Source: Bacteroidota bacterium
GTDB taxonomy: Bacteria > Bacteroidota > Bacteroidia > Flavobacteriales_D > Crocinitomicaceae
Length of the DNA: 64,000 bases
NCBI GenBank assembly: GCA_016866255.1
Contig: VGMY01000002.1
Coordinates: forward strand, 124,001-188,000
Reading direction: 5' to 3'
Shown here in pieces: positions 35,464-43,825 of the stretch. The notes below the pieces were generated by a model. It was not told where the DNA came from. It saw only the letters and a program-made list of their open reading frames with translations, and searched no databases. Made by a program: the position numbers and the translations under genes. Every line of letters starts with the position of its first letter. The first letter of the stretch is position 1.

Positions 35464-36320
35464 AGAAGAAATAGCGAAATTACTCCAGCGAACATACTCA
35501 GTTTCAGCGTTAGAGATATCCGTGAAATGTTGACGCTAAGCGTGTTGAGAATAGCTGCCAAAATACAGAATGCCAGTGCAGAGGATAACATTGCAAAAAA
35601 GAAAGAATTGGTAGGAACCGAGGCATCGAACAGCAGCGTTGTAAAGGGAAAAAGAACGCTAATGCACATGAGAGAAACCATATTTCTGGATCGTTGAATA
35701 CCTATTACGATGGGTAAAGAACGAACTTTTATGAGCTGATCTCCTTGAACATCTTGTATATCTTTTATAATTTCTCGGGATAAATTGATGAGAAACGCAA
35801 ACAAAGAAACCAACAGTACCACATTAGTGTGTTGGGTTTTTACTCCGGCAATCTTGAAGAAAGTCAAACTGATAAGCGGGATTAGACCCACCAGAAAGGC
35901 AATGGAAACGTTTGACCAGAATAAAATCTTTTTTAAATATACTGAATAAACCCAGAGCAGTGTTGAGGAGAAAAGGTGAATGAATAGGAAAAACCATGAA
36001 TGAAGAGAAATGCTTAAGATAAGGGAAATAAAGAATCCTAGGGCATTAAATGCCCAATGAATAATGATGGCCCACCTTTTTTGCAGCGTTTTACCAACTA
36101 CGATTTTATTCGGTCGGTTTAAGCGGTCAGCTCGAACGTCGAAATAATCGTTAATGGCATTTCCTGCTCCGGCAATAAGTACCGTTGAAAGGATGAACAA
36201 CATAAATAAGAAGTTCTGGTAATCCCCTAAGGGTTGCATTAAAACCGCTTGCTTGACCCCTACCATGGTGAGGGCTATTAAAATGAGATTTTGAATTCTT
36301 ATTAACCTTAAAAATGCCAC
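35460..36320 (-). CDS. UbiA family prenyltransferase
   Basis: 286-residue membrane prenyltransferase with about eight helices. The two Asp-rich motifs are NDYFDVRADRLNRP (about residue 57-70) and REIIKDIQDVQGDQ. In Bacteroidota the closest characterised type is geranylgeranylglycerol-phosphate geranylgeranyltransferase-like; the substrate here is inferred from family context only. It lies between the PorE-like gene (1-bp overlap) and maf (4-bp overlap). Confidence 0.88.
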   Translation of the reverse strand: MAFLRLIRIQNLILIALTMVGVKQAVLMQPLGDYQNFLFMLFILSTVLIAGAGNAINDYFDVRADRLNRPNKIVVGKTLQKRWAIIIHWAFNALGFFISLILSISLHSWFFLFIHLFSSTLLWVYSVYLKKILFWSNVSIAFLVGLIPLISLTFFKIAGVKTQHTNVVLLVSLFAFLINLSREIIKDIQDVQGDQLIKVRSLPIVIGIQRSRNMVSLMCISVLFPFTTLLFDASVPTNSFFFAMLSSALAFCILAAILNTLSVNISRISLTLKLSMFAGVISLFLL

Positions 36321-38320
36321 TATTTCATTATTTTATATACGGTTCTGCGATTGATCTGGTGCGCGTTCTCTTTTTCGTCCTCCGAAGGTAGTGCCGAGAT
36401 TTCCTGATCGCTGATAATTGGTGATAACTCGCCGTAGCCTCTATAGCTCATGCGAACAGCTGCAATGTGTTCGCTTTGGACCAGATAATCATATACCGCC
36501 TTAGCTCTTTCCGTCGACAATTTCATATTATCTGTGGCATCGCCCCGAGTATCGGTATGCCCACCTAATTCTATGGTTAAGCTTGGGTTCGTGCGCAGGA
36601 AGTTAGCGAGATTATTCAATTCGACATAAGATTCGCTGCGAAGTTTAGCACTGTTTAAATCGAAATAAATGTTGTGAAGAATGTTTTCTTTACCACTTCC
36701 TATTGGATTCATAGGAATATCCAAGTGATAGGTTGTTTGGTTTTCATCATAGGTTAAATCGAATCCAAGCGAGGTTGGTGCGTACCCCGGAAATGTAACA
36801 TCAATGACATATTGGCGATTGCTCGGTAAAGGAACACTGAAGGTCCCGGTTAAAGGATCTGCATCACTGATGATCACAACTTCGCCAGTAGCAATATCCT
36901 TCAAGGTAAAGTGGCCTCCTAAAGGCGACAGGGTTGCTGCTTCAAAAACTTTTCCGTCAAAATAGTAGGTGGTTGTCGGTTGCAAATTTTTCGGCAATTC
37001 AAACAGGTAGATGTCCAAATCTCCGTAGCCTCCGGCTCGATCCGAAGCAAAAAAAGCAATATTTCCCTGCGGAGCCACAATTAAGGAATTTTCGTCGTTG
37101 AGGGTATTAATGGGATACCCCAAATTCTTGGGTTTGGACCATTTACCATCAGCACCGATTTGGCTAACATAAAGGTCAGATCCCCCCAAACCCGCATGCC
37201 CTCGAGAGGCGAAATACAGCGTTTTCCCGTCGGGATGAATGTGCACGGATTCTTCCGCATAAGGTGTGTTAATTATGTCGGGCAAGCGTTCGGCAGCCGA
37301 CCATGTTCCGTTTTCACCGATTCGACTCACATAAATATCGCTGTTGCGGAAGTCGGCACCTTTGCCCCTAAGCCCCCGAATAAAATACAAGGTTTTCCCA
37401 TCCGCAGAAAGCGATGGTTGGGTTTCCCAATGATAGGTATTGATTTCGCCACCGATGTTTACCGGGTTGGACCATTTGTTGCCTATGCGTTCCGTATAAA
37501 ACAGGTCACAACTTCCCTTGCCCTTGCGGTTTTCACCGTAATCGCCACTTTCGTCGGAGCAGGCTACAAATACCAATCCTCTCCCGTTAGCAGAAACGGT
37601 AGGAGCACCTTCGTTGCGTTCCGAATTCACATTCAAGGGCATGGGGATAGCGTTACCCCAATTGTTGTCTGAAAAATTGGAGGTGAAAAAATCTTCTTGA
37701 ATGTTGTTGCTTTCATAGGGTAGCGCTCGGGTGAAAAAAATCTTTTTTCCATCTACCGTAAGCGAGGGGTAGTATTCTGCATGAACGGTATTGATTCCCG
37801 GCCCGGCATTTATTGGGTCAAAGGCAACGGGATTTTTTAGCGCCTCTATGGAAAAGACCGCGCTTTCGTAAATGAGTTTTCCCAACTTTATGTAATCGCT
37901 GTTGGCGTTGGGGTTTTTTAGAAATTGTTGGATGTACTGTAACGCTTTGGAATATTCTCCTCGGTCAAGATAAAGGTCTCCAAGTTGAAAAAAGGTCATG
38001 CCCGTTCTCGAATGCTCCGGGTTAATCTTTAAAGCATTTTCATAATCGAAAATTGCCTCGGATTTTTTACGAAGGTTGAGGTGAAATTCAGCACGAAGTA
38101 AATATGCCTCCCAAAAGTTAGGATCTTTTAATAAGCACTTATTTAAAATTTTGATCCCCGAACTGAAGTCCGGATAGCCCGTTCCGGGATCTATTTGTTG
38201 AGAAGGAACTACTTGAGCTTCTTTGAATAATTTGACCGCTTTTTTGTTGTTACTCGAGTATTGTCCACAAACCGAACGCATGAGAAAGAACAACGTAAGA
38301 AGGAATACGCATTGCTTCAT
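36320..38320 (-). CDS. TPR/WD40-like/OmpA protein (PorE-like architecture)
   Basis: 666 residues in the order: signal peptide (MKQCVFLLTLFFLMRSVCGQ), TPR repeats (about 28-150), PD40/WD40-like propeller (about 175-440, motifs GKKIFFTRAL, GKTLYFIRG, GKTLYFASRGH), a carboxypeptidase-regulatory-like domain (about 450-540), and C-terminal OmpA-like peptidoglycan-binding domain (about 555-666, NIYFDLNSAKLR...GHTDTRGD). This is the layout of the T9SS component PorE. A paralogue is at 58128. In the operon queE-this-UbiA-maf; assignment to T9SS is inference. Confidence 0.85.
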   Translation of the reverse strand: MKQCVFLLTLFFLMRSVCGQYSSNNKKAVKLFKEAQVVPSQQIDPGTGYPDFSSGIKILNKCLLKDPNFWEAYLLRAEFHLNLRKKSEAIFDYENALKINPEHSRTGMTFFQLGDLYLDRGEYSKALQYIQQFLKNPNANSDYIKLGKLIYESAVFSIEALKNPVAFDPINAGPGINTVHAEYYPSLTVDGKKIFFTRALPYESNNIQEDFFTSNFSDNNWGNAIPMPLNVNSERNEGAPTVSANGRGLVFVACSDESGDYGENRKGKGSCDLFYTERIGNKWSNPVNIGGEINTYHWETQPSLSADGKTLYFIRGLRGKGADFRNSDIYVSRIGENGTWSAAERLPDIINTPYAEESVHIHPDGKTLYFASRGHAGLGGSDLYVSQIGADGKWSKPKNLGYPINTLNDENSLIVAPQGNIAFFASDRAGGYGDLDIYLFELPKNLQPTTTYYFDGKVFEAATLSPLGGHFTLKDIATGEVVIISDADPLTGTFSVPLPSNRQYVIDVTFPGYAPTSLGFDLTYDENQTTYHLDIPMNPIGSGKENILHNIYFDLNSAKLRSESYVELNNLANFLRTNPSLTIELGGHTDTRGDATDNMKLSTERAKAVYDYLVQSEHIAAVRMSYRGYGELSPIISDQEISALPSEDEKENAHQINRRTVYKIMK

Positions 38321-38919
38321 TAGGGAATTTCAAGGTATTTGTGGGTTTGTAACGAGAGTTTCCAGCGTGGGTTACGGTGTATGAAGGAAATAATGCCTTC
38401 TTGCAAGAAAGCTCTTTTGCTCCATTCCGGTTGAAGGTAAAGTAAGCAAGAATCGCTCACCTTCTCGGAATGGTTTTTAGCCCACTCTAAATCGGAAAGG
38501 TGGTAAATGACCACCTTTAATTCATTTGCGAGGGTGTAGGCCTCCTCGCAGGGTTCTTTAAATTTTTTGGGCGAAAAAGTGTACCAATCTACCGATCCCT
38601 TAAGGGGATAACATCCGGAGGTTTCGATGCTCACATATTTCTCATGACGATGTAGCAGTTGCGTGAGCGGATACAAGTTGTGCATAGCGGGCTCGCCGCC
38701 GGTCAATACCACAAAGTTGTGATTTTCAGTAAGTTCCTGAATTCTTTCCAGGCTGTAGGATTCTCCTACCACTGCTGACCAACTTTCTTTGACATCGCAC
38801 CAAACACAAGCAATATCGCACCCGGATAGACGAAGAAAATAGGCGGAACGGCCGCTGTGGTAGCCTTCTCCTTGCAAGGTCGAAAAATGTTCCATGATCT
38901 GATAGCACGCCTGTTGCAT
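38320..38919 (-). CDS. queE: 7-carboxy-7-deazaguanine synthase
   Basis: 199-residue radical SAM enzyme for queuosine precursor preQ0 formation. The 4Fe-4S cysteines are C34-x3-C38-x2-C41 in LSGCDIACVWCDVKESW, with the substrate-binding FSTLQGEGYHSGRSAYFLR before it and VVLTGGEPAMHNL after it. The usual QueE shape and length fit. Other queuosine genes (queC, queD, queF) are not in the window. First gene of its operon; an exact -7 box is 4 nt from the ATG. Confidence 0.93.
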   Translation of the reverse strand: MQQACYQIMEHFSTLQGEGYHSGRSAYFLRLSGCDIACVWCDVKESWSAVVGESYSLERIQELTENHNFVVLTGGEPAMHNLYPLTQLLHRHEKYVSIETSGCYPLKGSVDWYTFSPKKFKEPCEEAYTLANELKVVIYHLSDLEWAKNHSEKVSDSCLLYLQPEWSKRAFLQEGIISFIHRNPRWKLSLQTHKYLEIP

Positions 38920-38923
38920 ACAG

Positions 38924-38931
38924 CAAAGTTA
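38924..38931 (-). promoter_or_regulatory. -7 box for queE operon, 4 nt before the ATG
   Basis: TAACTTTG on the minus strand, exact TAnnTTTG, followed by 4 nt and the queE ATG. Confidence 0.6.
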
Positions 38932-38980
38932 AGGTTCTTTAACATCAAGAATGAAAAACCATCAAGTTAAAGGATATTTT

Positions 38981-38988
38981 TATATTTG
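38981..38988 (+). promoter_or_regulatory. -7 box before the T9SS cargo gene
   Basis: TATATTTG, exact TAnnTTTG, 21 nt before the ATG at 39010; back to back with the queE promoter. Confidence 0.55.
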
Positions 38989-39009
38989 TTTCAACAAATT
39001 TAAGATACA

Positions 39010-39963
39010 ATGAAAAAAATTACACTTGTTTTTTCCTGTTTATTGAGTTCTTTGGCCTTTGCGCAATCCCAATTTGGCAACGGTAGCCTAGAACAATGGC
39101 AGAACGTTGGCGCACCAACAGAGGAGCCGTTTAACTGGAACAGCTTTAAAACTGGTTCAGGACCTTTCTCTGGTTTTGCCAACAAGCAAATCGAACGTTC
39201 AACCAATGTGCGGGCAGGTTCATCGGGCATGTATTGCGCCCGGATTTGGTCTACCAGTGTTCTCGGTATCGTCGCTAACGGAACGATGACTTCGGGTCGA
39301 ATCAACATGGGCAGCACATCTCCAGCGAACTCTGCAAATTACAATTATTCTCAAACCAGCGACACGCTATTTTCGGAAGCGTGCCTTGCAAATCCGGACT
39401 CCATTGTATTTTGGGCTAAATACACCCATGCCGGTGCCGGAGTAGATCAGATGGCAAGGATGCATGCTATTGTCCATGATAGCTATGATGTGCGCGATCC
39501 AATTGATCCTAATTCGGATCCTCATGTTATCTCTGTTGCTGAATTAAACTTCTCTCCAACCAATGGAGGATGGGTTAGGTTCTCTGTTCCGTTTGTTCCA
39601 TCTGTGAACACGGGACTTTCACCAACCTATATTTTAACGACTTTTGCGACCAATTCCATACCCGGAGGAGGTGCAACAAATGACGAAGTGTTGTTGGATG
39701 ATATTAGTCTTGTGTACAATGGGGGCGGGGCTGGATTGGATGATCCAATGCCTTCACCATTCGCCGTTACTTACTCAGAAGGATTACTCCATGTTCACGG
39801 CGAAGTTCAAGGTCATCTTCGTATCATCGGGTTAAATGGTCAAGTGGTCTATGAGGCAGCTGCAAAAGAGCTGATTTCAATGCCTTTGACGTCGGGATTT
39901 TACGTTGCACACATCACTGGAAAAGGCGGGAAATATTTAGTGACAAAATTTTCAGTAAATTAA
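39010..39963 (+). CDS. T9SS type A sorting domain-containing secreted protein
   Basis: 317 residues: signal peptide (MKKITLVFSCLLSSLAFAQ), an N-terminal domain starting FGNGSLEQWQNVG typical of the Bacteroidota PCMD-like (putative carbohydrate-metabolism) beta-sandwich, and a C-terminal sorting domain (about 245-317) with HGEVQGHLRIIGLNGQVVYE and GFYVAHITGKGGKYLVTKFSV. The protein is expected to be exported by the type IX system. It is followed 5 bp later by a TonB receptor, so the two may act on the same substrate. Confidence 0.85.
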   Translation: MKKITLVFSCLLSSLAFAQSQFGNGSLEQWQNVGAPTEEPFNWNSFKTGSGPFSGFANKQIERSTNVRAGSSGMYCARIWSTSVLGIVANGTMTSGRINMGSTSPANSANYNYSQTSDTLFSEACLANPDSIVFWAKYTHAGAGVDQMARMHAIVHDSYDVRDPIDPNSDPHVISVAELNFSPTNGGWVRFSVPFVPSVNTGLSPTYILTTFATNSIPGGGATNDEVLLDDISLVYNGGGAGLDDPMPSPFAVTYSEGLLHVHGEVQGHLRIIGLNGQVVYEAAAKELISMPLTSGFYVAHITGKGGKYLVTKFSVN

Positions 39964-39967
39964 GAAT

Positions 39968-42364
39968 TTGAAATATTTCTGTTCCGTTTTTGTTGCGTTT
40001 TTATTTGCTTTTCATTTTTACGGCCAGTCCGCCATAGTCAAAGGGGTTGTTTACGACGATAGCGATGCACCCGTAGAAGGCGCGAGTGTAATTTACCGTT
40101 ACGATGTTTCCCGTGGGTGCCAAACGGACAAAAATGGAAAGTTTCAGTTAACGGTTCCATCAGGAGCGGTTTTGCTCTTGGTGCGCTATACCAGCATGCG
40201 AACCGATACCCTCTCGCTGAAGTTGGAAGAGAACGAAATAAAGGTGGTGTCGATAAAACTAAGGCCGTTTAGTCTTGAGAAAGGACAAGTAACTGTAGCT
40301 GTAGGTAAATTTGATAAGCCTCTGGAGGAGCAAACAGTGACCATGGTGGTAATGAAACCTTCGCTAATTGAAAACAAAAATACGCGCAGCATTGAAACAG
40401 CACTCGATCAAACCCCGGGTTTGAATATTTTGGATGGCGAACCACAAATTCGTGGAGGAAGCGGTTTTACGTTTGGAGTAGGAGCTAAAGTTGCTGTACT
40501 TGTTGATGATATGCCGATGCTTTCCGGAGATGCGGGGCGCCCCGAGTGGGGCTTTGTACCCGTTGAAAACATTAGTCAGGTAGAAATTATAAAAGGTGCG
40601 GCGAGTGTTCTTTCAGGAAGTTCAGCATTGTCCGGCTCGATTCACATTCGTACAGCCTATCCAACATCGAAGCCTTTGAATAAAATCAACCTCTATACAG
40701 GTATGTATTCTTCACCTTCTGTGGAGGGGGCTAAATGGTGGTCAGGAATACCGCTGATATCAGGCGCAAATTTTATTCATTCGAAGTCCTACAAAAACTG
40801 GGACATTGTGCTGGGCGGTAATATGAATTACGACAATGGATACATTGGTGCACCGAAGCCGGGTCCTTATGTGGTTGATACAATTTCGGATTTTAGCGAT
40901 AAGCAAATGGCGATGAAAAGGGCGAGGATTAATTTTAATCTTCGCAAACGTTCGACAAAAGTGAGCGGTTTGAGCTACGGCCTCAACGGCAACATCATGT
41001 TAGCGCGCACTAACCTCTCTTTTGCCTGGCTCGATGATTCCTCTGGACTTTACAGGGCCTATCCTGGAGCAGTTTTTTTACAAGATCAAACCATATTTAA
41101 CATGGATCCCTTTATTCAGTTAATTACCGAAGCGGGGGGCAATCATTACCTAAGGACAAGGATCTTGTACAATGACAACCAAATGTCGGCAAACCAAGAC
41201 AACCGGGCAACAACCTATTACTCGGATTATATGTTTAAAAGGTCTTACGCACAATTAGGAGGAATGGATTTTATAGGGGGTTTAACCGGATCGTTCGTGA
41301 ATTCGTTCGCCAATATGTACGTCGGGAGTGGAGATCCTAATAACCAACTTCTGAACTTTTCAGCTTACACTCAGGTGGAAAGAACCATCAATAAAACCTT
41401 GAATGTTTCCGCTGGAGCGCGTGCGGAATATTTTCAACTCAATGACACAGTTACCGCGTTTAAACCCATTTTTCGTTGCGGTGCAAATCTGAAATTATAT
41501 CAAGAAACCTACTTGCGCGCTTCTTTCGGACAAGGATTTCGTTTTCCAACCATTACAGAACGCTTTATCAAGACCGGTGTGGGTAACTTTGGGGTCTTTC
41601 CAAATCCCGATTTAATTCCCGAAAGCAGTTGGAATGGTGAAGTAGGAATAAAACAAGGGCTTAAAATTGGCGGCGTATACGCCTATTTCGATGTTGCTGC
41701 TTTTTGGCAAGAATATCAAAACACGATCGAATATATGTTCGGAATTTGGGATGTTGCGAGCGCTCCTGCATCTTTTGCGGGCTTTAAATTTCTGAATACG
41801 GGTAAATCTCGTGTTCTGGGTTTAGACCTTTCTTTCGCAGGTAAAAGTAAGTTGAGTAAAAATTCAGAAGTGAATTTCTTAACTGGGTACAATTACATTG
41901 TTCCGAAAACGCTCAACCCGGATTACATATATGCCATCGATGACATCAATCGAAAGTACAGTTACAATTCCACTTCGTTGGACTCAGCGAGCGGAATTCT
42001 TAAGTACCGATTTTTACACAACATTAAATTTGACGCGGAATGGACCTTAAAAGAGCAATTTTCGTTGGGGTTGAGCATGAAATATTTCAGTAAAATCGTA
42101 AATATGGATGCCATTATCAAAGATTTTGAGGAAACGACCGCTGCATCCGGTGGTGATAAACAGAACATTCGCTACATGGATTATTTCTATTCTCACCGCT
42201 TTGGAAACATGATTTTTGATGCAAGGGTATCCTACACCGTAAACGAGCATCATAAAATTGCGCTTGTAGGGTCCAATGTATTAAATCGAAGTTATTCGCT
42301 TCGGCCATTGAAAATCGAGCCACCTCGTAGTGTTATGTTGCAGTATACCCTAAAATTGAGTTAG
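39968..42364 (+). CDS. TonB-dependent receptor with carboxypeptidase-like domain
   Basis: 798 residues from a TTG start (5 bp after the upstream stop) that gives a full signal peptide (MKYFCSVFVAFLFAFHFYGQS); no ATG lies close by. Domains: CarboxypepD-reg-like (about 22-110, VKGVVYDDSDAPVEGASV), plug (PQIRGGSGFTFGVGAKVAVLVDDMPML, VEIIKGAASVLSGSSALSGSIHI), and a 22-strand-type beta barrel ending LQYTLKLS. Works with the cargo gene at 39010, probably as a substrate importer; substrate unknown. Confidence 0.9.
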   Translation: MKYFCSVFVAFLFAFHFYGQSAIVKGVVYDDSDAPVEGASVIYRYDVSRGCQTDKNGKFQLTVPSGAVLLLVRYTSMRTDTLSLKLEENEIKVVSIKLRPFSLEKGQVTVAVGKFDKPLEEQTVTMVVMKPSLIENKNTRSIETALDQTPGLNILDGEPQIRGGSGFTFGVGAKVAVLVDDMPMLSGDAGRPEWGFVPVENISQVEIIKGAASVLSGSSALSGSIHIRTAYPTSKPLNKINLYTGMYSSPSVEGAKWWSGIPLISGANFIHSKSYKNWDIVLGGNMNYDNGYIGAPKPGPYVVDTISDFSDKQMAMKRARINFNLRKRSTKVSGLSYGLNGNIMLARTNLSFAWLDDSSGLYRAYPGAVFLQDQTIFNMDPFIQLITEAGGNHYLRTRILYNDNQMSANQDNRATTYYSDYMFKRSYAQLGGMDFIGGLTGSFVNSFANMYVGSGDPNNQLLNFSAYTQVERTINKTLNVSAGARAEYFQLNDTVTAFKPIFRCGANLKLYQETYLRASFGQGFRFPTITERFIKTGVGNFGVFPNPDLIPESSWNGEVGIKQGLKIGGVYAYFDVAAFWQEYQNTIEYMFGIWDVASAPASFAGFKFLNTGKSRVLGLDLSFAGKSKLSKNSEVNFLTGYNYIVPKTLNPDYIYAIDDINRKYSYNSTSLDSASGILKYRFLHNIKFDAEWTLKEQFSLGLSMKYFSKIVNMDAIIKDFEETTAASGGDKQNIRYMDYFYSHRFGNMIFDARVSYTVNEHHKIALVGSNVLNRSYSLRPLKIEPPRSVMLQYTLKLS

Positions 42365-42370
42365 GTTTTC

Positions 42371-42400
42371 TTGTTAGTCGAAATAATTCTTGTATCTTTG
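42371..42400 (+). promoter_or_regulatory. Promoter of rpsP (TTG -33 and TATCTTTG -7)
   Basis: TTG at 42371-42373 and TATCTTTG at 42393-42400 (exact TAnnTTTG), 19 bp apart, followed by GC. The leader to the rpsP ATG is 54 nt, the longest among the exact boxes seen before core genes. Confidence 0.6.
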
Positions 42401-42454
42401 CGCCCTTAAATTACATTATTCACCGAGGTTTCGTACCTCAATAAATAACGAGCA

Positions 42455-43288
42455 ATGGCAACAAAAATTCGTCTCCAAAGACACGGAAAAAAAGGAAATG
42501 CTTATTTTCATCTCGTAGCGGCCGACAGCCGGGCCAAGCGCGATGGCAAATTCATTGAAAAATTAGGAACCTACAATCCGGTTTCCAACCCTGCAACAAT
42601 TACCATAAATTTTGATAGAACGCTTTATTGGGTTGGGGTAGGTGCAGAAATGACCGATACAGCTCGGGCGATACTATCGTACAAGGGAGTGTTGTTTAAA
42701 AATCACTTGTTAAAGGGAGTGGCCAAAGGCGCACTAACGCAGGAAGAGGCTACCAAAAAGTTTGACCTTTGGTTACTCGAGAAGGAAAATAAAATCCAAG
42801 CTAAGAAAGATGGGTTGTCAAAGGCCTCGGATAATGAAAGAGCAAATCGATTAAAAGCCGAAATGGAAAGCAACGCAGCGAAAGCAGCCGCCATAGAAGC
42901 CAAAGCGAATGCCATTTTGGAAGAGCCAGTCGTAGCGGTTGATGATGCTGTTGAGATGGAGGAAACTGCTGCTGTTGAGGAAACTGCTGCTGTTGAGGAA
43001 GCGCCTGCTGCTGAGGAAGCGCCTGCTGCTGAGGAAGCGCCTGCTGCTGAGGAAGCGCCTGCTGCTGAGGAAGCGCCTGCTGCTGAGGAAGCGCCTGCTG
43101 CCGAGGAAGCGCCTGCTGCCGAAGAAACCCCTGCTGTTGAGGAAGCGCCTGCTGCCGAAGAAACCCCTGCTGCTGAGGAAGCGCCTGCTGCTGAGGAAGC
43201 GCCTGCTGCTGAGGAAGCGCCTGCTGCCGAAGAAACCCCTGCTGTTGAGGAAGCGCCTGCTGCCGAGGAGGGAGCTTCGGAAGAATAA
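42455..43288 (+). CDS. rpsP: 30S ribosomal protein S16 with long repeat tail
   Basis: 277 residues; S16 proper is about residues 1-85 (MATKIRLQRHGKKGNAYFH, LGTYNPVSNP, GAEMTDTARAILSYKG) and assembles into the 30S body. Residues about 100-165 form a charged, Ala-rich helix, then about residues 169-270 are 17 hexapeptides of the type EEAPAA with variants (EETPAV, EETAAV), encoded by near-uniform 18-bp repeats. Typical S16 is 80-90 residues (Bacteroidota forms often 150-190). Followed 15 bp later by rimM, the usual partner. Confidence 0.92.
   Translation: MATKIRLQRHGKKGNAYFHLVAADSRAKRDGKFIEKLGTYNPVSNPATITINFDRTLYWVGVGAEMTDTARAILSYKGVLFKNHLLKGVAKGALTQEEATKKFDLWLLEKENKIQAKKDGLSKASDNERANRLKAEMESNAAKAAAIEAKANAILEEPVVAVDDAVEMEETAAVEETAAVEEAPAAEEAPAAEEAPAAEEAPAAEEAPAAEEAPAAEEAPAAEETPAVEEAPAAEETPAAEEAPAAEEAPAAEEAPAAEETPAVEEAPAAEEGASEE
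42959..43264 (+). repeat. 18-bp in-frame tandem repeat in rpsP tail (17 units)
   Basis: Seventeen consecutive 18-bp units of the form GAGGAAGCGCCTGCTGCT and near variants. Blocks of identical units (for example seven EEAPAA in a row) suggest slippage or recombination has changed copy number. All units keep the reading frame. Confidence 0.9.
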
Positions 43289-43303
43289 TTCATATCAGAT
43301 TGT

Positions 43304-43825
43304 TTGAAAGGATATTTTCAAATTGGTCATATTGCGAAACTTCACGGATTTAAAGGTGAAGTTTCCTTGTTTTTAGACGTCACACAACCTGACAATTATC
43401 GCAGTCTTAATGTTATTTTTTTCGAGATAGAGGGCATTGCCACCCCGTTCCCTATTCAATCCGTAAAGCCGATGATTAACGGATTTATGGTGTTGAAATT
43501 AGAAGGGGTGAACAGCGAGGCTGAGGCAAGACGGTTGGTGCGTAAATCGGTGTTTTTGAGCGATTCCTTGCTCCCCGTATTGGACGAACATTCCTTTTAT
43601 GATCATGAAATTGTGGGTTTTACCGTGATTGATGCGGTTCGTGGCAACATCGGTACCGCCATTGGTGTGATTGACCATCCCTCCAATCCATTGTTGCAAG
43701 TGGATAAAGAGGGGGTTGAGATCTTAATTCCCCTCAATTTGGAGTTGTATAAAAAAGTAAACCGAACGGAAAAAACTTTAACGCTTACAACGCCTGAAGG
43801 TCTGTTAGAAGTTTATTTGACTTGA
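43304..43825 (+). CDS. rimM: 16S rRNA processing protein RimM
   Basis: 173-residue ribosome maturation factor for the 30S head. N-terminal RimM domain (MKGYFQIGHIAKLHGFKGEVSLFLD..., residues about 1-85, the highly conserved G-x-I-x-K-x-H-G-x-x-G), linker, then PRC-barrel (about 95-173, DHPSNPLLQVDKEGVEILIPL). The start is TTG; no ATG lies before the motif, and the TTG is 15 bp after rpsP. Partner of S16, so operon and function agree. The 3' end overlaps the GH3 gene by 13 bp convergently. Confidence 0.9.
   Translation: MKGYFQIGHIAKLHGFKGEVSLFLDVTQPDNYRSLNVIFFEIEGIATPFPIQSVKPMINGFMVLKLEGVNSEAEARRLVRKSVFLSDSLLPVLDEHSFYDHEIVGFTVIDAVRGNIGTAIGVIDHPSNPLLQVDKEGVEILIPLNLELYKKVNRTEKTLTLTTPEGLLEVYLT

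Noticed and set aside
42401-42454. Riboswitch or autoregulatory leader in the rpsP mRNA
   Set aside because: The 54-nt leader has no strong stem that I can see, so there is no support beyond its length.
42703-43307. Long open frames antisense and in another frame of the rpsP tail
   Set aside because: They are only by-products of the 18-bp repeat, which leaves several frames open; the S16 frame has the ribosomal domain and operon context.
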